Shown here one piece after another: positions 30,341 through 43,807 of a stretch of 64,000 bases of DNA. How positions within the stretch are numbered: the first letter of the stretch is position 1; the number at the start of each line of letters is the position of its first letter. A program made the position numbers and the translations under genes. This DNA is from Marsupella aquatica (Eukaryota > Marchantiophyta). The DNA lies in the NCBI GenBank assembly GCA_973895155.1, contig OZ316898.1, positions 18,290,001 through 18,354,000 on the forward strand. Direction: 5' to 3'. The notes under the pieces were generated by a model, which saw only the letters and a program-made list of their open reading frames with translations, was not told where the DNA came from and did not search any database.

Positions 30341-30847
30341 TGATGAAAATTTGTATAAAGAAAGAACGGAGCTGAGTATCTTAGTCAGCGTGTAGTGCAA
30401 GCGCAGTCTATAGAATTAACTAAGGCCCATAACCTGTCGACTCGTTAGATGCTCAGAGCTTGAACACGAGACAGGAAAACACTCAAAGCCATCAAACACG
30501 ATTTTGAAAACTTCCTGGAGTGCAGATTTCATTATACCTCAAAAGAGGGCGAGAGCCAGAGTACGTAGTGGCGCGGGGATGGACCTCAGTCCTTATCACA
30601 CCGTTGTCCCGCGGAAGCCATGTGGCACAGAAAACAACAAAAGCAAAGTGGCTTACAGTAAGCCTGATACTACTGTATGCAAATGTAGACTAATTGACAC
30701 CTGGAACGGATAGACAATTTGACGAGCACCAAAACAAAAAGGTAAACTTTCACAAGTACCATGGACGCGGTAACTTCGGAATTTCCAGACCCGGCTCTTT
30801 TTGTAGTTCTACTTCTGGATCCCCCAACAGGGACTCCTTGTCTCGCC

Positions 30848-31909
30848 TTAAATTGAGTGTACTTTCTTTGATTCATCCAGTGAAGCCTCATTAGAAATAT
30901 CATGATCATCCCATGCGTCCATGAAATGCCTCCTATAGACTGCAAAGCATGTTGGGTCGACTGGCAGTCCCTGTTTCTGCCACCTTTCTTTGACTGATGT
31001 CATATTTAACTCTTTTGATCCCTGCGTGCAGCCATGCATGGCGTAGAAAAGCAATTGCTCGTAGACAAACACGAAGTTCAAGATGCAAGTCCGCAATGGC
31101 AGGTTCTTGTCACTAGTAAGCTCTAGGGTTACGATAATTGTAAAGCGAAAGATTTTTTACCGAAAGACATGTCAACATATTAAAGTACAACAAATAGCGT
31201 TCGATAATTGAAACTAGAAAATGCTGTTCGAAGGGAGAAAAAAAATACACAAAGATGATAGCTAGATATGATAGTCAAATCTTGAACACTTACTGTAGTC
31301 CACTGCAATCGTGCAGACGAATATCAAGAAAGTTGAACAGACATACTGGGGACCCTAGCCTGCCATTCCATCCCAGATGAATTGTCAATGAATATGATAA
31401 AACGCATGACATGATAGTACAAAGTACCCAAACCTGCAAATCAACACGTCCTGCCTACAGAACTGATTCACCCTATGTGAGTGAACGCAGGAAGATTAAG
31501 CTTTGTTGACTGATTCCTGCGGGTATCGGGTTCAAAGGGGCCGCAAAAAGAAATCCCATTGCAACTAAGAAAGGATATGATAGAACACTTTGTCCAGGAC
31601 ACACTAGAAACTGCGTAAGGGTTGAGCGGTCACCATGAGGATCCAACGGGCTGTCTCAACACGGATTGCCAGACGACACAGCATGATGGATGGACTGATT
31701 GACCGACGGAATGATTGTCAACAATGGCTGGCCACCATTGCCCATTGATCGAGTGAGACAACAGCGGCATGCCAGACCGACACCTTACCAAGCTCGCACA
31801 GTACGACGTCAAAATGATTTGTCTGCAATATCCGTGTAGAAATCGTCCATGCCATATTGAGCCGATCCAATTCTGTAACCACTAAGTTGGCTATGAAACT
31901 CAAGAATCC
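30848..31909 (-). CDS. Possible exons of an unrecognised gene
   Basis: Two minus-strand stretches look exon-like. 31909-31799 lies between GCACGCAG| and CTTG|GTAAGG and encodes GFLSFIANLVVTELDRLNMA with a helical continuation. 31096-30848 contains an internal GCACGCAG|GGATC site and encodes MTSVKERWQKQGLPVDPTCF, then RRHFMDAWDDHD. Both share an almost identical acceptor (TGCACGCAG|GGAT). No start codon, family or complete structure can be given. Confidence 0.2.
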
Positions 31910-32174
31910 CTGCGTGCAGAAATCAAAACCAAGTTATCCTAGTCAACTCCACAATATTCAAAATTTTGCATGTACTAAGAGGCCCTTTGAATGACCAAAC
32001 TACTGTAGACAACTCTGGCATGAGCATTTGGAAAGCCAGATGGGACATTTGCAACAGAAATGTGTTGACCTCACCCCAACATAATACACCGTCTTAAGAC
32101 CCTCACACATTGCGGCTGCTGGTAGTTTGCGTTGTTTTTTGAACTCGTTGTTGATAATTGACGTTTCTTCATTA

Positions 32175-32547
32175 AGTTTGGATGGACTTGCCTGGCAAAT
32201 AGAGCCTTTAGAGGCCGTCAACCGGCAAGTTGGCACCCAGACCGTCCCGGGCTCCATGTCCCGGTCTCAATGAGTACTTCCCGGCCTGGCCTGGCCATGC
32301 CAGCCCTATCCCGGTTCTGGGTGAGGGGCTGGGTCTGGGGCCGGGCTGGGTGCGAGGCAGGGCGGGACCGGGTCCGGGGACGGGTAGGGCAGCAGGGTCC
32401 GGGACGAGGCCGGGTCTTGGCCGGGAATGGTTCGGGCCAGAGAATAATAGGGAATATCTGGCAAATAGAGGGATTTTGGTCTGGCAAATGATGAGTTTAC
32501 GTGCCGAGCAACTCGGCAAGGTGCCCGTCACTTCAAACCTGGCATTT
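32175..32547. mobile_element. Related, diverged copy of the GC-rich element
   Basis: The left end (GTTTGGATGGACTTGCCTGG, then CAAATAGAG) and right end (GCAACTCGGCAAGGTGCCCG, then TCACTTCAAACC) match the ends of 14614-15619. The interior is again GC-rich (CCCGG / GGCCGGG units) but only about 200 bp, without the long minisatellite. I could not define a clear target-site duplication. Confidence 0.75.
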
Positions 32548-33589
32548 TTTGGTGTTCCGTCATACGTAGTACTTTCCGTGAATGTTCTTGACAAAAGTTT
32601 CAATTCTCTCAATCTCCTATGGAAGGGCATGGGCGCTGTATTGCACTATTTTGCCTCAAAAAAACCATTGAATTAAAAAGCCAGCATACAAAGTGAGCTA
32701 AGAGTATCCCATGACCTTGATCACTCTCTTGACTCAAGTGTTCTGCAACAAGTACATTCCTAAATTTCTTTATTCCTTTGCTTACTATTTGTTTTCACTC
32801 TATTTCTTCCTAAGATTGGTAACAAAGTAGAGTACTCTTTCCGAGTGTTTGTTTTCACTCTATTTTTTATAAGGATTGATTTTATTCTTTTAAAGGAAAG
32901 ACACATGGTGAAACTCTCCAACAACACAAGGCAACCAGTATTCTTTTTCTAGATCCTCTTTCTTTCTAGCACTCCTAACAACTTCAATTTCTTTTTAAGA
33001 AAGGACACATATATGGCCAAGTTCCTCCAACAAAAGTTGCAACCCAACTGTTTGTATAGAGGGGTGAGGGGTTTCTGTTTTCTTGGGAAAGTAGCTTTTT
33101 TCTTTAATGGTCTAAAATTATTTTTAGCCTATGATAATAAGGTGTTTAGGGTTGGTTATTGTCTATTCACCCTAGCCCCTCCCACACTGCATTTATTTTG
33201 GAGAGGTGGGGATTGAATTTCATGGCAAATTTCATGGCCCACCATTAAATTGGTTCTCCCATTTTTTAGACATTTATATATAGGTCATTCATTTTATATC
33301 TCCTTCCTCTGCCCCCTATGGCTTATTTTGCTTCCCCATTAGTCAAACTTCTGCCCTTTGTGCCTGGTTGGGTTGGACCTATGAGCTCTCCCCCTTGGCG
33401 GCTTTCATCCTCTGGTTGTGTTCTGGGCTCCAGCCCCGCCTTTTTCAAAAGGAGAAATTAAAAGAATCAAACTTCTGCCCTTGCCACGGTCTATATATTT
33501 TGATGTTTTTTTACCATCTTCTTCATCAACAATGTGGAACCAAATTAAAGCAAGATTTTCAAGACTGCAACAACATTTTCAACTGAAAA

Positions 33590-33945
33590 CATTTCCGTGC
33601 ATCACCACTTTTGCTTGAAAAAGATTTACACTCAATTATATTTCTCAGCAAAGTTTTTGTTTGACAATACTTTTAAATCTACTATTCGAATACAATCATC
33701 TCGCAACCACAACACTTTTTCTTGGAAACAATTTCTCTCAACAACACTTCCTCTTAGAGGCATTGACCCATTTTGAAACTTCCGTGCATCACCACTTTTG
33801 TTTGAAAAATATTTCCACTCAACTATATTTCTCAGCAAAGTTTTTGTTTGACGGTACTTTTAAATCTAATATTTGAATACAATCATCTCGCAACCACAAC
33901 ACTTTCTCTTGAAAACACTTCCTCTCAACGACATTGACCCAAAGG
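33590..33945. repeat. Direct tandem duplication, roughly 188 bp unit
   Basis: Two units beginning TTCCGTGCATCACCACTTTT at about 33592 and 33780, each ending in CTCGCAACCACAACACTTT-type sequence. No coding content supported. Confidence 0.8.
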
Positions 33946-34128
33946 CAGCGACAACTTCTGTTGATATGCCCAATGGTTGTTGGCAGTATTGAGCCTCACC
34001 TTGACAATGTTGCCTCAGACCCTGGCCACATCTTTGCCTCATCTTTACATCTAAACTTGCCTTCTGGATTTTGGCCTTGCCTCGACATCTTTGTATCATC
34101 TTAACATCTACACTTTCCCTCGGGGGTT

Positions 34129-34412
34129 TCACTTCCACAAAAATGGCACATCACGTGCGACGAAGTATAGGGTCATTTTATTGCTTCAAAGGGAAGACTT
34201 AAGAATTTTCTGAGAAGAACAATAGGGTTTTTTAAATCAAAATTTGAGACTTATAAGAAGATTAGGGTCCTTATAACCAAAATTTTGGAATATTCCAAGA
34301 ATATTCCAACTTTATAGGGGTTGAAAAATATCTTTTTTCTTACATTTTAGGGGGTCCGAGGCCTAAAAACGTCACAGGTGATGGGGAGCATCCATATAGT
34401 GAGACCCCCGAG
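34129..34412 (-). mobile_element. MITE, 284 bp, TIR CTCGGGGGTYTCAC, TSD CACTTTCC
   Basis: Perfect 8 bp target-site duplication CACTTTCC (34121-34128 and 34413-34420). Termini are CTCGGGGGTTTCAC... and ...GTGAGACCCCCGAG. The interior matches the MITE at 52904-53201 in inverse orientation, including the ACATCACGTGCGACGAAGTA region and the GGAATATTCCAA hairpin. Non-autonomous; 8 bp-TSD superfamily undetermined. Confidence 0.9.
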
Positions 34413-34420
34413 CACTTTCC

Positions 34421-35045
34421 TCAACATCTTTGCCTCACTTCGATGTCTTTGCCTCACCTTGACAACTTTCCCTTGCCTTGACATCTTGCCCTTGCCTCCA
34501 CATCTTTGCCTTGCCTTGACATTTTGCCCTCACCTCGACATTTTTTCCTCTGCTCAACAACTTTCCCTTTGCTCGACGTATTTGCCTCTCCTCGACATCT
34601 TTGTCTCACCTCCACATCTTGCCCTCACCTTGACATCTTTCCCTCTGCTCAACAACTTTCCCTTCGCTCGACATATTTGTCTCTCCTTGATATCTTGCCC
34701 TCACCTTGACATCTTTGCCTCACCTCCACATCTTGCCCTCACCTGAACATCTTTCCCTTGCCTCAACATCTTGCCCTCACCTCAACATCTTGCCCTCACG
34801 TTCCTATCTTTGCCTCTCCTTGACATCTTTTGCTCACCTCAATATCTTTCCCTCACCTCAACATCTTTGCCTCTCCTCGACATCTTGCCCTTGCCTCAAC
34901 ATGTTGCCTAATTGACCTCAACATGTTGCCTAATTGACCTCAACATGTTGCCTAATTGACCTCAACATGTTGCCCCTCACCTCAACGTCTTTCCCTTTCC
35001 TCGACATCTAACCCTCTCCGCGAAATCTAGCCCTCACCTCGGAAT
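34421..35045 (+). repeat. Minisatellite, roughly 20 bp units
   Basis: About 30 imperfect units of CTCACCTCGACATCTTTGCC type. It ends with three or four copies of a 22 bp unit (CTCAACATGTTGCCTAATTGA plus C) at about 34896-34965. Long Leu/Pro/Ser-rich open frames are repeat artefacts. Confidence 0.85.
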
Positions 35046-35346
35046 CTTTTGTGCAACGCACGGGCATTGGCCTAGTTGTCAATAATAGTTCAAAATTTCT
35101 ACACAAGTTTCCTTGGCCAAATCTTGTCTTTTGAGACTCTGACCAGCCCAAGCCTTCCAAATAACTGATCAAAAGCACCCATTGATCAGTTAAGCTGTGC
35201 ACCAATGCTTATCCCTTGAAGTCCATGAAAACAGACTATATCCATGGAAGCGTCTCCAGCATCTATCATGACTGCATAGCTTCCAAAGGCTGTCATTGAT
35301 CTGGGACATCGAGTAAATGGATATATTATTAGAAAAATGACATGTA

Positions 35347-35570
35347 GGATAGAAGTGGGCCAATACTTTGTAAATGACTAAGTGATGAGAAGAAGACACT
35401 TTATAAAGAGATAAGCATTGAAGCACAAGTAGCAAGTCACCCCAACCAATTCATTCTTGATAGAAGTGGGACAATACTTTGTAAATGACGAAGTGATGAG
35501 AAGACGACACTTTATAAAGGGATAAGCATTGAAGCACAAGTAGCAAGTCACCCAACCAAATAATTCATTC
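35347..35570. repeat. Direct tandem duplication, roughly 111 bp unit
   Basis: Two units beginning ATAGAAGTGGGCCAATAC (35349) and ATAGAAGTGGGACAATAC (35460), both running through AAGCATTGAAGCACAAGTAG. Non-coding. Confidence 0.8.
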
Positions 35571-35599
35571 TTGCTATAAGTGGTTACTAAAAAATTCAT

Positions 35600-38390
35600 C
35601 CAAGATCTAAAAAAGAATGAATAATTATTCCTCTCAACCTGGGAATCCTCACTTGGGAATCCTTTTGAGCAGGAAACACTACAAAACAAACTAGTCTATT
35701 GAAACTTTTTTTAGGGGAGGGGGACCTTCACACTTTTAGGTACGTTAAAGAATACTTGTTTTTTCATTAATCTAAATACAATAGTCTTAAAAACTTTTTT
35801 ATTACCATTTGGGGGAGATTGCTTAAAGTTGGAGCAACCCTATGCTATACGGCAGAACCTCATTACAATTTTTTTCATGTTTATTTTAGCGTAAATTAGA
35901 ATCCTAATGTGGTCAGATTACAATGAGACATTTATCAAAATAATGACCCCATGGATTATTTTTCAAACCCAGGCTTTTGCCAAAAAGAACTCCTTACTTT
36001 TGATTTAATAACTTTTTATTCCTTTAAGGTAAATGTAAGGTTACAGTTAACCCAAATCCACAACAATGTCAGGAAATGTTTCCCGAGACAATTGTTTTTT
36101 ACAAAACGGATCAATGCAATAGTGGAATGTTTTTCCAAGACATGAAGATTGCAATTGTTTTTTTGTGTGAAGCCATTTGACTGCAGACTTGGCTCTTTAT
36201 GGACCCCCATGAGAGGTCTCTTGCAAATTCCCTGCCACAAGGTTGCACCACATCAGCACAACCAGCCACAAACAGGAAAGATCCTATATTTTCACAGTCA
36301 CAAAAATGCATATTCATGTTTGTGGCAAAAACAAAGTAATTTTTGGGGCACCATGCCGTAAGTATTAAGCGTAAAAAAACTAGAATTTACAGAGGAAGAG
36401 ATGTCATTTAGTAAAATAAAGTTACCATTATGATAACATTTGTCAATGATATATCATTTGCTTGTTTTTTTTAATTGTTTGCAAGATTGAGGGGTACCAA
36501 AGGAGGACTAAGGACAGTCACTTTTGAAGGACTGAAGGAAAGGATTGAAAATGTCATTAAAATGTGGTTGAATACCCTCCCCAAAAGGTTGGACACACTT
36601 CCACAAGATTGGGGGCATTTCCAACAATGTTGTGCACACTTCCAAAGACTTGGCATGCAAGATCTAACCTTTAAAGTTTTTCCAAGCAATCCTAACCATT
36701 CAATGTCACATTTTGGTCATTATGGAATATTCTTGGAATAAGGACAAGGAGTATATCTTTTTGTGGAGAAAATGGGAGACTTTTCAGTACCCCTCAAGCT
36801 TGCTTTTGACCCAATCGATAGAAATCATGTACATAGTTAGAACCCCTTTGGCTCCACATTGTAAAACTATGAGTATTTAATCTCTTTAGTACTTGATGAA
36901 ATCTGTTAGTGTTTGATTCATTGGAAAGCTCAAGATCAAGATTTAGAAACTCATGACCTCTTTAGTACTGTCAAAATCTCTCAATGTCAAACTCATTGGA
37001 AAGCTAAAGTAAAATTAGAAACTCATAGAAACACGATTTCTCCAATGTGTAAGCAAAACTCATCAAAAAATTCAATTCTTCCACATTTAACCTTCGGTTT
37101 GATAAACCAAAGAGTTCATCTCAACCAGATCAATCTCCTCTATCTTTTGAGCGTTCTCTTTTGTACGAGCACACACCAGACCACCGGGAGACTCAAAATA
37201 ATCAGTTACCGCCTTGCTAAAAATTTGATTTCACTTCATCACACACATTCGCTGGATGACTATGGCGGTCCACAGATTAATTTCTTAAAATTTCAGTGTT
37301 CTTAAAGACACGCAAGCACGTATAACACTGAATTGTCCACTGAACACTGGACAACCTTCCAAGCATAGTAAAACCCCTCTACACCCACCACTTTCTCTAC
37401 AAAGGTAGAGAAAGATGCAGTTAATATAAACCATTGACCACTACACTAACCTATGCCAAGCTCGGCACACGTACCTTGCTGCACACCCTCTCTATAATGA
37501 CCATTTTTGGGAAGTATGCCCTAAGTAGTTTGGGCATGATTGAGCAGTGACTTGCCATGGGGTAAACTAGTTGAAACTGGTTGCAGACAGTCAAGGGCCT
37601 GACTGCTTAAGGGTCACATCCAGTCAAAATTGTAAAAGGTGCCATATGAGTCTTTTTAGCCGTTCTGAGCCTGTCCATTTAAGCTTTGGAATTCCATCCG
37701 GGCTTCAATCAGAGCAAATCCCTTGGTCTAACTTTTCTGACATATTATTGTGATAAAGCACTTTCTCATCTCCCGTCTCATCTCTCCAAGGAGAAACGCT
37801 TTGATCTTCTCAGCACCATTCCATTTTTTTCTCTTGAGTGTTGTGTTTTATTGGCAATCTGTGATGATTTTTGTAGTTAAGAGTGGTAAGTTGAGGATGG
37901 CTTTACAAGATGTGAGGGCCCCATGGGAGTGAATTCTTGACTTTTATTCACCAAGCAAGTTGGAAGGTCACTTTGGGGGGGGGGAGGGGTTGGGGGGCTC
38001 GGGGGGTTGACTATCAAAAATTTTAAGAACCACGCGCGATCCAAAATATGTATTTTTGATAAAAATTAACTAATTTAAAAAAAAAAGAAATCATTTGCTT
38101 TATAATATAGGTCGAGAGCAACCGGCGCAGGGGAACCGAAGGGGAAGCATCCTAGACACGCATGCAGCGTTCCCAATATTTCTCCCCTCCTGTTTAGACA
38201 ATCTGCGTGCTGTGTCCACCATCCATCTGTTCACTGTTAGGTAGCTCACCCTTTTGCGCTCGATCAAGGTCGGTGGGTACTATAGACTTTTCTACCCAGT
38301 TGGGAATTTCTAGGAGTCCGATTCGTTCCTAAGTGCCGAACGAAGAAGCTAGGAAGCAGCATCGCTTGACTTTTGAGCACGAGATATATA
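35600..38390. other. AT-rich intergenic stretch
   Basis: Nothing supportable as a gene. Contains poly-A/T runs, a G-rich run near 37975-38005 and scattered short frames with no family resemblance. Confidence 0.5.
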
Positions 38391-38397
38391 ATTAACA

Positions 38398-38667
38398 ATG
38401 AACTTACTACTTTCTGGAGTGAAGGAAAATGAGTCTGAGTCTGCACTCTGCAGCTCTTTCCATGAGCGAGCTCGCGACGATGAACGCGGGAAGCTGAGGA
38501 CGATTAGATGTCGTCGGACATGTTGTGTGTATATGTACAGCACTAATGCACTCTCTGTGGTGAAGAAAGATGAGTCTGCAAGCTCAATCCGTGAGCTCGC
38601 CAACGGAGACGAACGCGGGAAGTTGAGGACGTTTAGATGTCGTAGTACAGGTTGCGTATATGTATAG
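38398..38667 (+). CDS. Small internally duplicated ORF
   Basis: 89 codons from the ATG at 38398. The protein is two diverged copies of one unit: V-K-ENESESA...DDERGKLRTIRCRR-x-CCVY, then VKKDESASS...GDERGKLRTFRCRS-x-GCVY. This reflects a roughly 130 bp direct DNA repeat whose frame has stayed open across both units. No family is recognised and the minus strand is also open, so coding status is uncertain. It lies about 660 bp upstream of the copy 2 membrane protein gene. Confidence 0.25.
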   Translation: MNLLLSGVKENESESALCSSFHERARDDERGKLRTIRCRRTCCVYMYSTNALSVVKKDESASSIRELANGDERGKLRTFRCRSTGCVYV

Positions 38668-39326
38668 ACAGCACTAAGATGTATCGTAGTAATGAGAAGA
38701 GTTTATCCACTCGTCCTCCGATCGGGAATTACCTACTAACGCCTTCCCACAAATCGTGAGTGGATTGCTTGCAATTGTCGAGAGATGTGGTTGGGAAAGT
38801 CCATTGAAGTGTGTACAACGGGGTCACTTTGTTTCCAGGTTCTTGAAATTTTTTCCTCTTGTAGCAGTCATGCAATGTTTGGAGAGAACTATTTTGAGGT
38901 TCCTAGAATTTTTTCCATTGTCTGAAGAGTCATGAGTTTGGAGAGCAAATAATTAGGAAATGGCTGCAAATTTCAGCGGGTGTCGTCATAGCAATACAGG
39001 TACGACATCCTCACATGCTTTCATGTGTAATGTTGCAATTGCAGCTTTCTGCAGCATTGAGCGTATTTAGAATAACAAGGATCCATCATCTAATCTAGAC
39101 TTGTCACATTTTCAGTTTGATTTACTAGGATATTAAATGACTGTCGTGCAGTCAGTCTTTTTGTCTTCATGTCATTCTGGGTCTTGCTAGTTTATTGAAT
39201 CAAGTTTCTTCATGGATGTTTCTTGTTTGCGGGCCAAAAGAGCTTCCTCGTGGACTAGGTTTTTAAGAGGCATTCAGGAACAACATTGGAAAGTGAACGG
39301 GTGCTTCTGATCGGAAAGTCCACAAA

Positions 39327-42300
39327 ATGTCAAGAAAACTGCAGTGGTCCAGAGTAAGGGCATGTGTTAATTGGGTGGAAACGCCTCTCGGCGTTTTCTG
39401 GATGTCGATGGCGTACAATCTACTAGGCAACGACCTCTCCAGTGAAGTGCAAACTCATCCAAAATCCATCCTCTTGAGACTTTCCCCTTACATGGGAATC
39501 GGCTCCACGATCCTCATTTTCTACGCGGTAAAGTTGACGGTCGAGTTTTATTTCCCGGAAAAGTCAGAACGATGTCCAGATCCTAATCATCCAGCTGCTG
39601 GTCCTGCAGCCAATCCTGACCGGCTTGCAATTGATCTAGTCAAGCTCGTCGACGCAGGAGCAGAGAAAAATGATCACGATCTGATGGGTCTGTTAAACTA
39701 TGTCATCCGTTGTGCGAGGGAAAAGGATGAAGGGTATAAGGATCTACTTAATTTTATCGACTCTCAGAATGACGATAAACGTGCAACACTTCCTGGACCT
39801 GTAATTGCAAACGGGATTGCAAACGACTTGAGTCGAGCTCAGTCCACATGTTCGCCTCAGATTGGGTGTCTTGGGAACAGCACGATGCAAGCTCCTGCCC
39901 AGCTTGCCAATTCAGCTCTCGTAGTGCCCGTTGGAAGATCTGAGCAGGCACAGAATTCAAGTTTATGTGCTCATCTGGTGTTGTCGTCTGTCTTGCCTTT
40001 GGAAAGCAGCAGCTCTGTGGCTCAGACGCTCACAGCTTCATCTGCTCATGTGGTCTTGACAATCGACACCAAGGACTCGGTGACAGATGTGAAGGGAGTG
40101 TATGTCCCGGAGGACGAGGGAAGCGGCTCGAGATTGTTGTACAGGAGGATTGAGCTCGGGCCCCAGATTGGCGAGTTGGAATTTGGCAAATTGAGGGTGC
40201 AGATGATGGAATCTATGGAGCTGGCCCGCAAGAAAGACGAGAACTGTACATTGCAGTTCGGATCATTTGCGGTGTTAAGATACACTGGTAAATTTCAGCT
40301 GAGATGGGTTTCAAATCCTTATTGCTCATCGATGAAACTGAGTTTTTTGGTGGCCTGGGAAGAATCAATGAAACCTTTCAATTGGCAACATAATGGTTTG
40401 ATTTGTTGGTTTTGGTATGTAAATTACGAATTTCAATTCTGTCTGCTCTGTCATGAGGGGAAAATAGATAAGACAGCTCCTTTTATGATATGATATTTAA
40501 TAGAGGGTGAGTGGTTTTCGTTCCTTGTACAAAAGGAAATTATAGATACGAACGAGGAAAGTGGATCACCATGATAATTACCCCCCAAAAAACCTGGATA
40601 ATACTCACACAATATATATTACACAATTTAAATTTGTATTGAGTTCCACACTTCTAAAACTGATGACACAATTTCTTGAATCTTGTAGACAATGGCCCAA
40701 AATGGTGGAAGCTCCCAAAAAATTGCACACCAACAATATGTAACATTCAGAGGTCGCCTTGGAGCTTACTAGAGTTTCTACCTGGTAAGATATGTGCTAC
40801 ATTGGAGTGTACTGCTACCATTAGTTTCAATACTAGTTGGAGTCACTTACCTATGACTAACGCTATGCCCGTGCGTTGCACAATTAGGGTTGTAGCTGGG
40901 TTGTCCAAGCATAAGTTTTGTCATTTCAGTTTGGTGGTCATTGCAAAAGACCCATGTCGTTATCATTGCAGATTGAAGTGTTCATGTTTTGGCTGGGTTG
41001 TTGTTGTGGAAGTGTCTGCTTGTGCGAAAGAATGGGCATGGGGAATTGTATGGGGACCTTCCTTTGCTTATGGATGGGTATCCGAGCTAGTTATTTATAA
41101 GCAGATGGATTGGAATGGGCCCCGAGTTTCACAGACCATCGATCAATTCTTCACATCATTTATTTACAGTTGGGGCAGGGTTTCCCCCGGGGCTTTCCTC
41201 CTTCCAGATTTAGAAAAAAATGGTTTCCATGCAGGTAGGAGGGCCAAGTGGACAATTACAGGGTCTAATCTCCAAAGTGCAACATTGAGAGCTACTACAT
41301 CTGGAAAGAGCGAAGACTTAAAAGTCCTAGAATACTTTACGGTACGTGTATACGTTTTTTTTTAATGTTGGGTTTGAAAATGTTTGTTTAAGTGTACCTA
41401 AGTCCAGATGTATTTGATTTTTGTTTTGAACAGAACTCTCTAGTGTACGTCCATATTTTTTAGAGTAAAGAGCACTGTACTGTACATTGTCTTGAATGTA
41501 AGACATTCCAATTGTAAACTACTAGAAAAAAAGGCTCTAACTGTTCTATGCAATTAAATAATCAAAGTTTGCTCTGTATAGACAAGGAGCAAAGAGGATG
41601 TTTTGTTGTGTGAAGAACCCGATTTGGTGCGGAATTCAGCTCCAATATTTCCAGAAAAAGTTTACATTTGTGCTTCAAAAGCTGTGGAAGTAGAAATGGG
41701 GGCCACCATTAAACTGCAAAGCGAGGTCAGAAGCGTTAAAAGAGCATACTGGAATTCAGGTATTCACTACTGATATACCCCGTGATAACTAACTGAGACC
41801 AACTAGTATTGTTTTGGTTGAATTCCTCTGGCAACGAGGTCAAAACCATTAAAATCTTACATTTTGTGGCTTCCCTTTAAGTCTATTATTTCATGCTTGA
41901 GCATTTATGCAGTGTAGTCGAAGTTAATTCATATGCTTGGTTACTGAACCTATTCTTGCTTTGCTTTGGACAGTTGTGAGAGGTCTCATACCAAGCCTAC
42001 CAACCATGATCACGCTTGCAGTGTTGTACTTGTTGGGAGAAATGAGAAGTGCAAGTCATGGGGGACACAATGCCTCCTCTCCCAATGTGGCCTCTGCTTC
42101 TCTTGACCGTCAATATGTTCACACGAATATTGCTGGGTTACTATGGGAATGGAACCCTTTTCTTTCAAGTATTCTGAGGGAGACATATAAGCTTTTTCTA
42201 ATTCACATATTCATCATGATCCTTTCCATCTTCCTTTTCATTATGTGGCGCCTTTCACATAACAATATCACAATATTAGGTAAGTTAATTACTCACTCAT

Positions 42301-42927
42301 TGGGGTTTAACACGAAGCCCTGATATGCAGTACTAATATAATGAACAACTGTTTTATTAGTCATGTTTAGTACTGTTGTTGAAATATTTGTAAAGAGAGA
42401 AGTTTTCACTGATATGTGAGGTATGTTCTAGCAAGTGAGTCAATAATGATGTTGTGATCGAAAGTAATTCTCAAAGCTGGTTAGATGGATCTAATAAAAT
42501 TGAAGCGAAAGAGTTTCTGATCAAAATCTGAGTAGATGTTACTTAGAAGTTATCTCAAAGTTACTTAAAAGTCTTTGATGCCAAAATTAGATCATTCTAC
42601 ATCTCCAGTAGAAGAAGATTTGACGGAGACAGTGCTGATTGATAGTAGTGACGTGTGTACACTTACAAAATTCAGCTATGGGCTGGTTTATCCATTTCGT
42701 TTAGGAAACACAAATCATGGAATGCTTGATATTCGCAGATTTTGATGGCCCAATCCTTGGGATAGCACTCGGTGTTGAAGAGACAACTAGCAGCTCAAGC
42801 CCTACAGCTACAACATGGATTGAGGAGGACGAGGTGGAAGATACTACCAACGATCCTGCCAGTCCTTCAAGTGTGGCAGTGGTTGAGGACCCCTTGCTGA
42901 AGACTTTCGTGCTCTCTCAGCCAGCAG
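39327..42927 (+). CDS. Multi-exon membrane protein, copy 2 (complete 5' end)
   Basis: Starts at the ATG at 39327. Inferred exons are 39327-40287, 40689-40784, 41235-41341, 41582-41759, 41974-42279 and 42739-42927, with the same phases as copy 1. The first exon (320 codons) has a hydrophobic stretch near residues 51-72 (YMGIGSTILIFYAVKL), then a soluble region. The fifth exon carries two further hydrophobic segments. No known domain was recognised. The changes between copies include a 3-base indel that preserves frame, and the last donor is GTAGGT in copy 1 and GTTGGT in copy 2. The gene could continue into the F-box exon at 43776 onward by a phase-1 splice, as in copy 1. Confidence 0.6.
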
Positions 42928-43807
42928 GTTGGTTTAGTGAAATTATTTTGCTATTGCACAAGGATCTGTTGTTTGAGTCTTATGGGCCTGTTCTTGAATA
43001 ATATGGATGTGTTCTCATGCAGAACTATTGTGAAGTTTCTGGAGGTTTAGGGTTTAGTGAGCTGTTCTTAGAGCCCTTTAACTGGGCACACCAAACAGCC
43101 CTGCCATTGAGGAGATTTACCAAGCCAGAGAGGCACCTGTGCATCCGGGGTCTTGAAATGGACTTAGGGTTCCCCACCTGCCCCTAAACCCTCAGCCGCA
43201 GTCCTCACCAGGAGAAAAGCAAGTACACTCAAACAGTTTATTTACTGTTGGGTCTTGCTAGCCTAAACATTACTTTGAGCTAACTTGTCCTGAAATGCTA
43301 GCATGTCCAAGTCATGAGGTAACAATTTGAACGTGAGATTAGACTGCGATGTCTTGTGAATTTGATGATTCCTGATTTTAAAAACTTAGAATTAGTTGAT
43401 TCATCAATATCTGAAGAATCTGTATCTGTATCTGCATAGTGGATTGTAAGTTGATTTGTCTCCTATAAGTACTCTTCTCAGCATTGATCGGCTCAAAACT
43501 GTCAACCACCAGCTTATCCCTACATTTCATGCCCATCACTTGCTTGAATTTCAAGACCTGCAGTTGAGAAAAATTAACCATAGACACTTTGAGGGAATAA
43601 CGACACAAGTGCCTGCCCAACACTTTTTCGTTTGCACTTGGTTTTAGTGATAATCTGGGAAAGAATGTTTCGCACCCTGTGAAGTACCCAATTTTTTCTG
43701 GGCTAAGGGTCGTGTAAGTGGAGGAGAATTTAATTCCACAGCCCAAAGAATTGGGGCGCATGACAAAAGTAAGTCTTGCAAGAGCGCTTTGAGTTTCAGA
43801 TTGCAAA

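Noticed and set aside
34378-34915. Leu/Pro/Ser-rich plus-strand ORFs with many CL and HL repeats
   Set aside because: Translation of a roughly 20 bp minisatellite, open only because the unit lacks stops.
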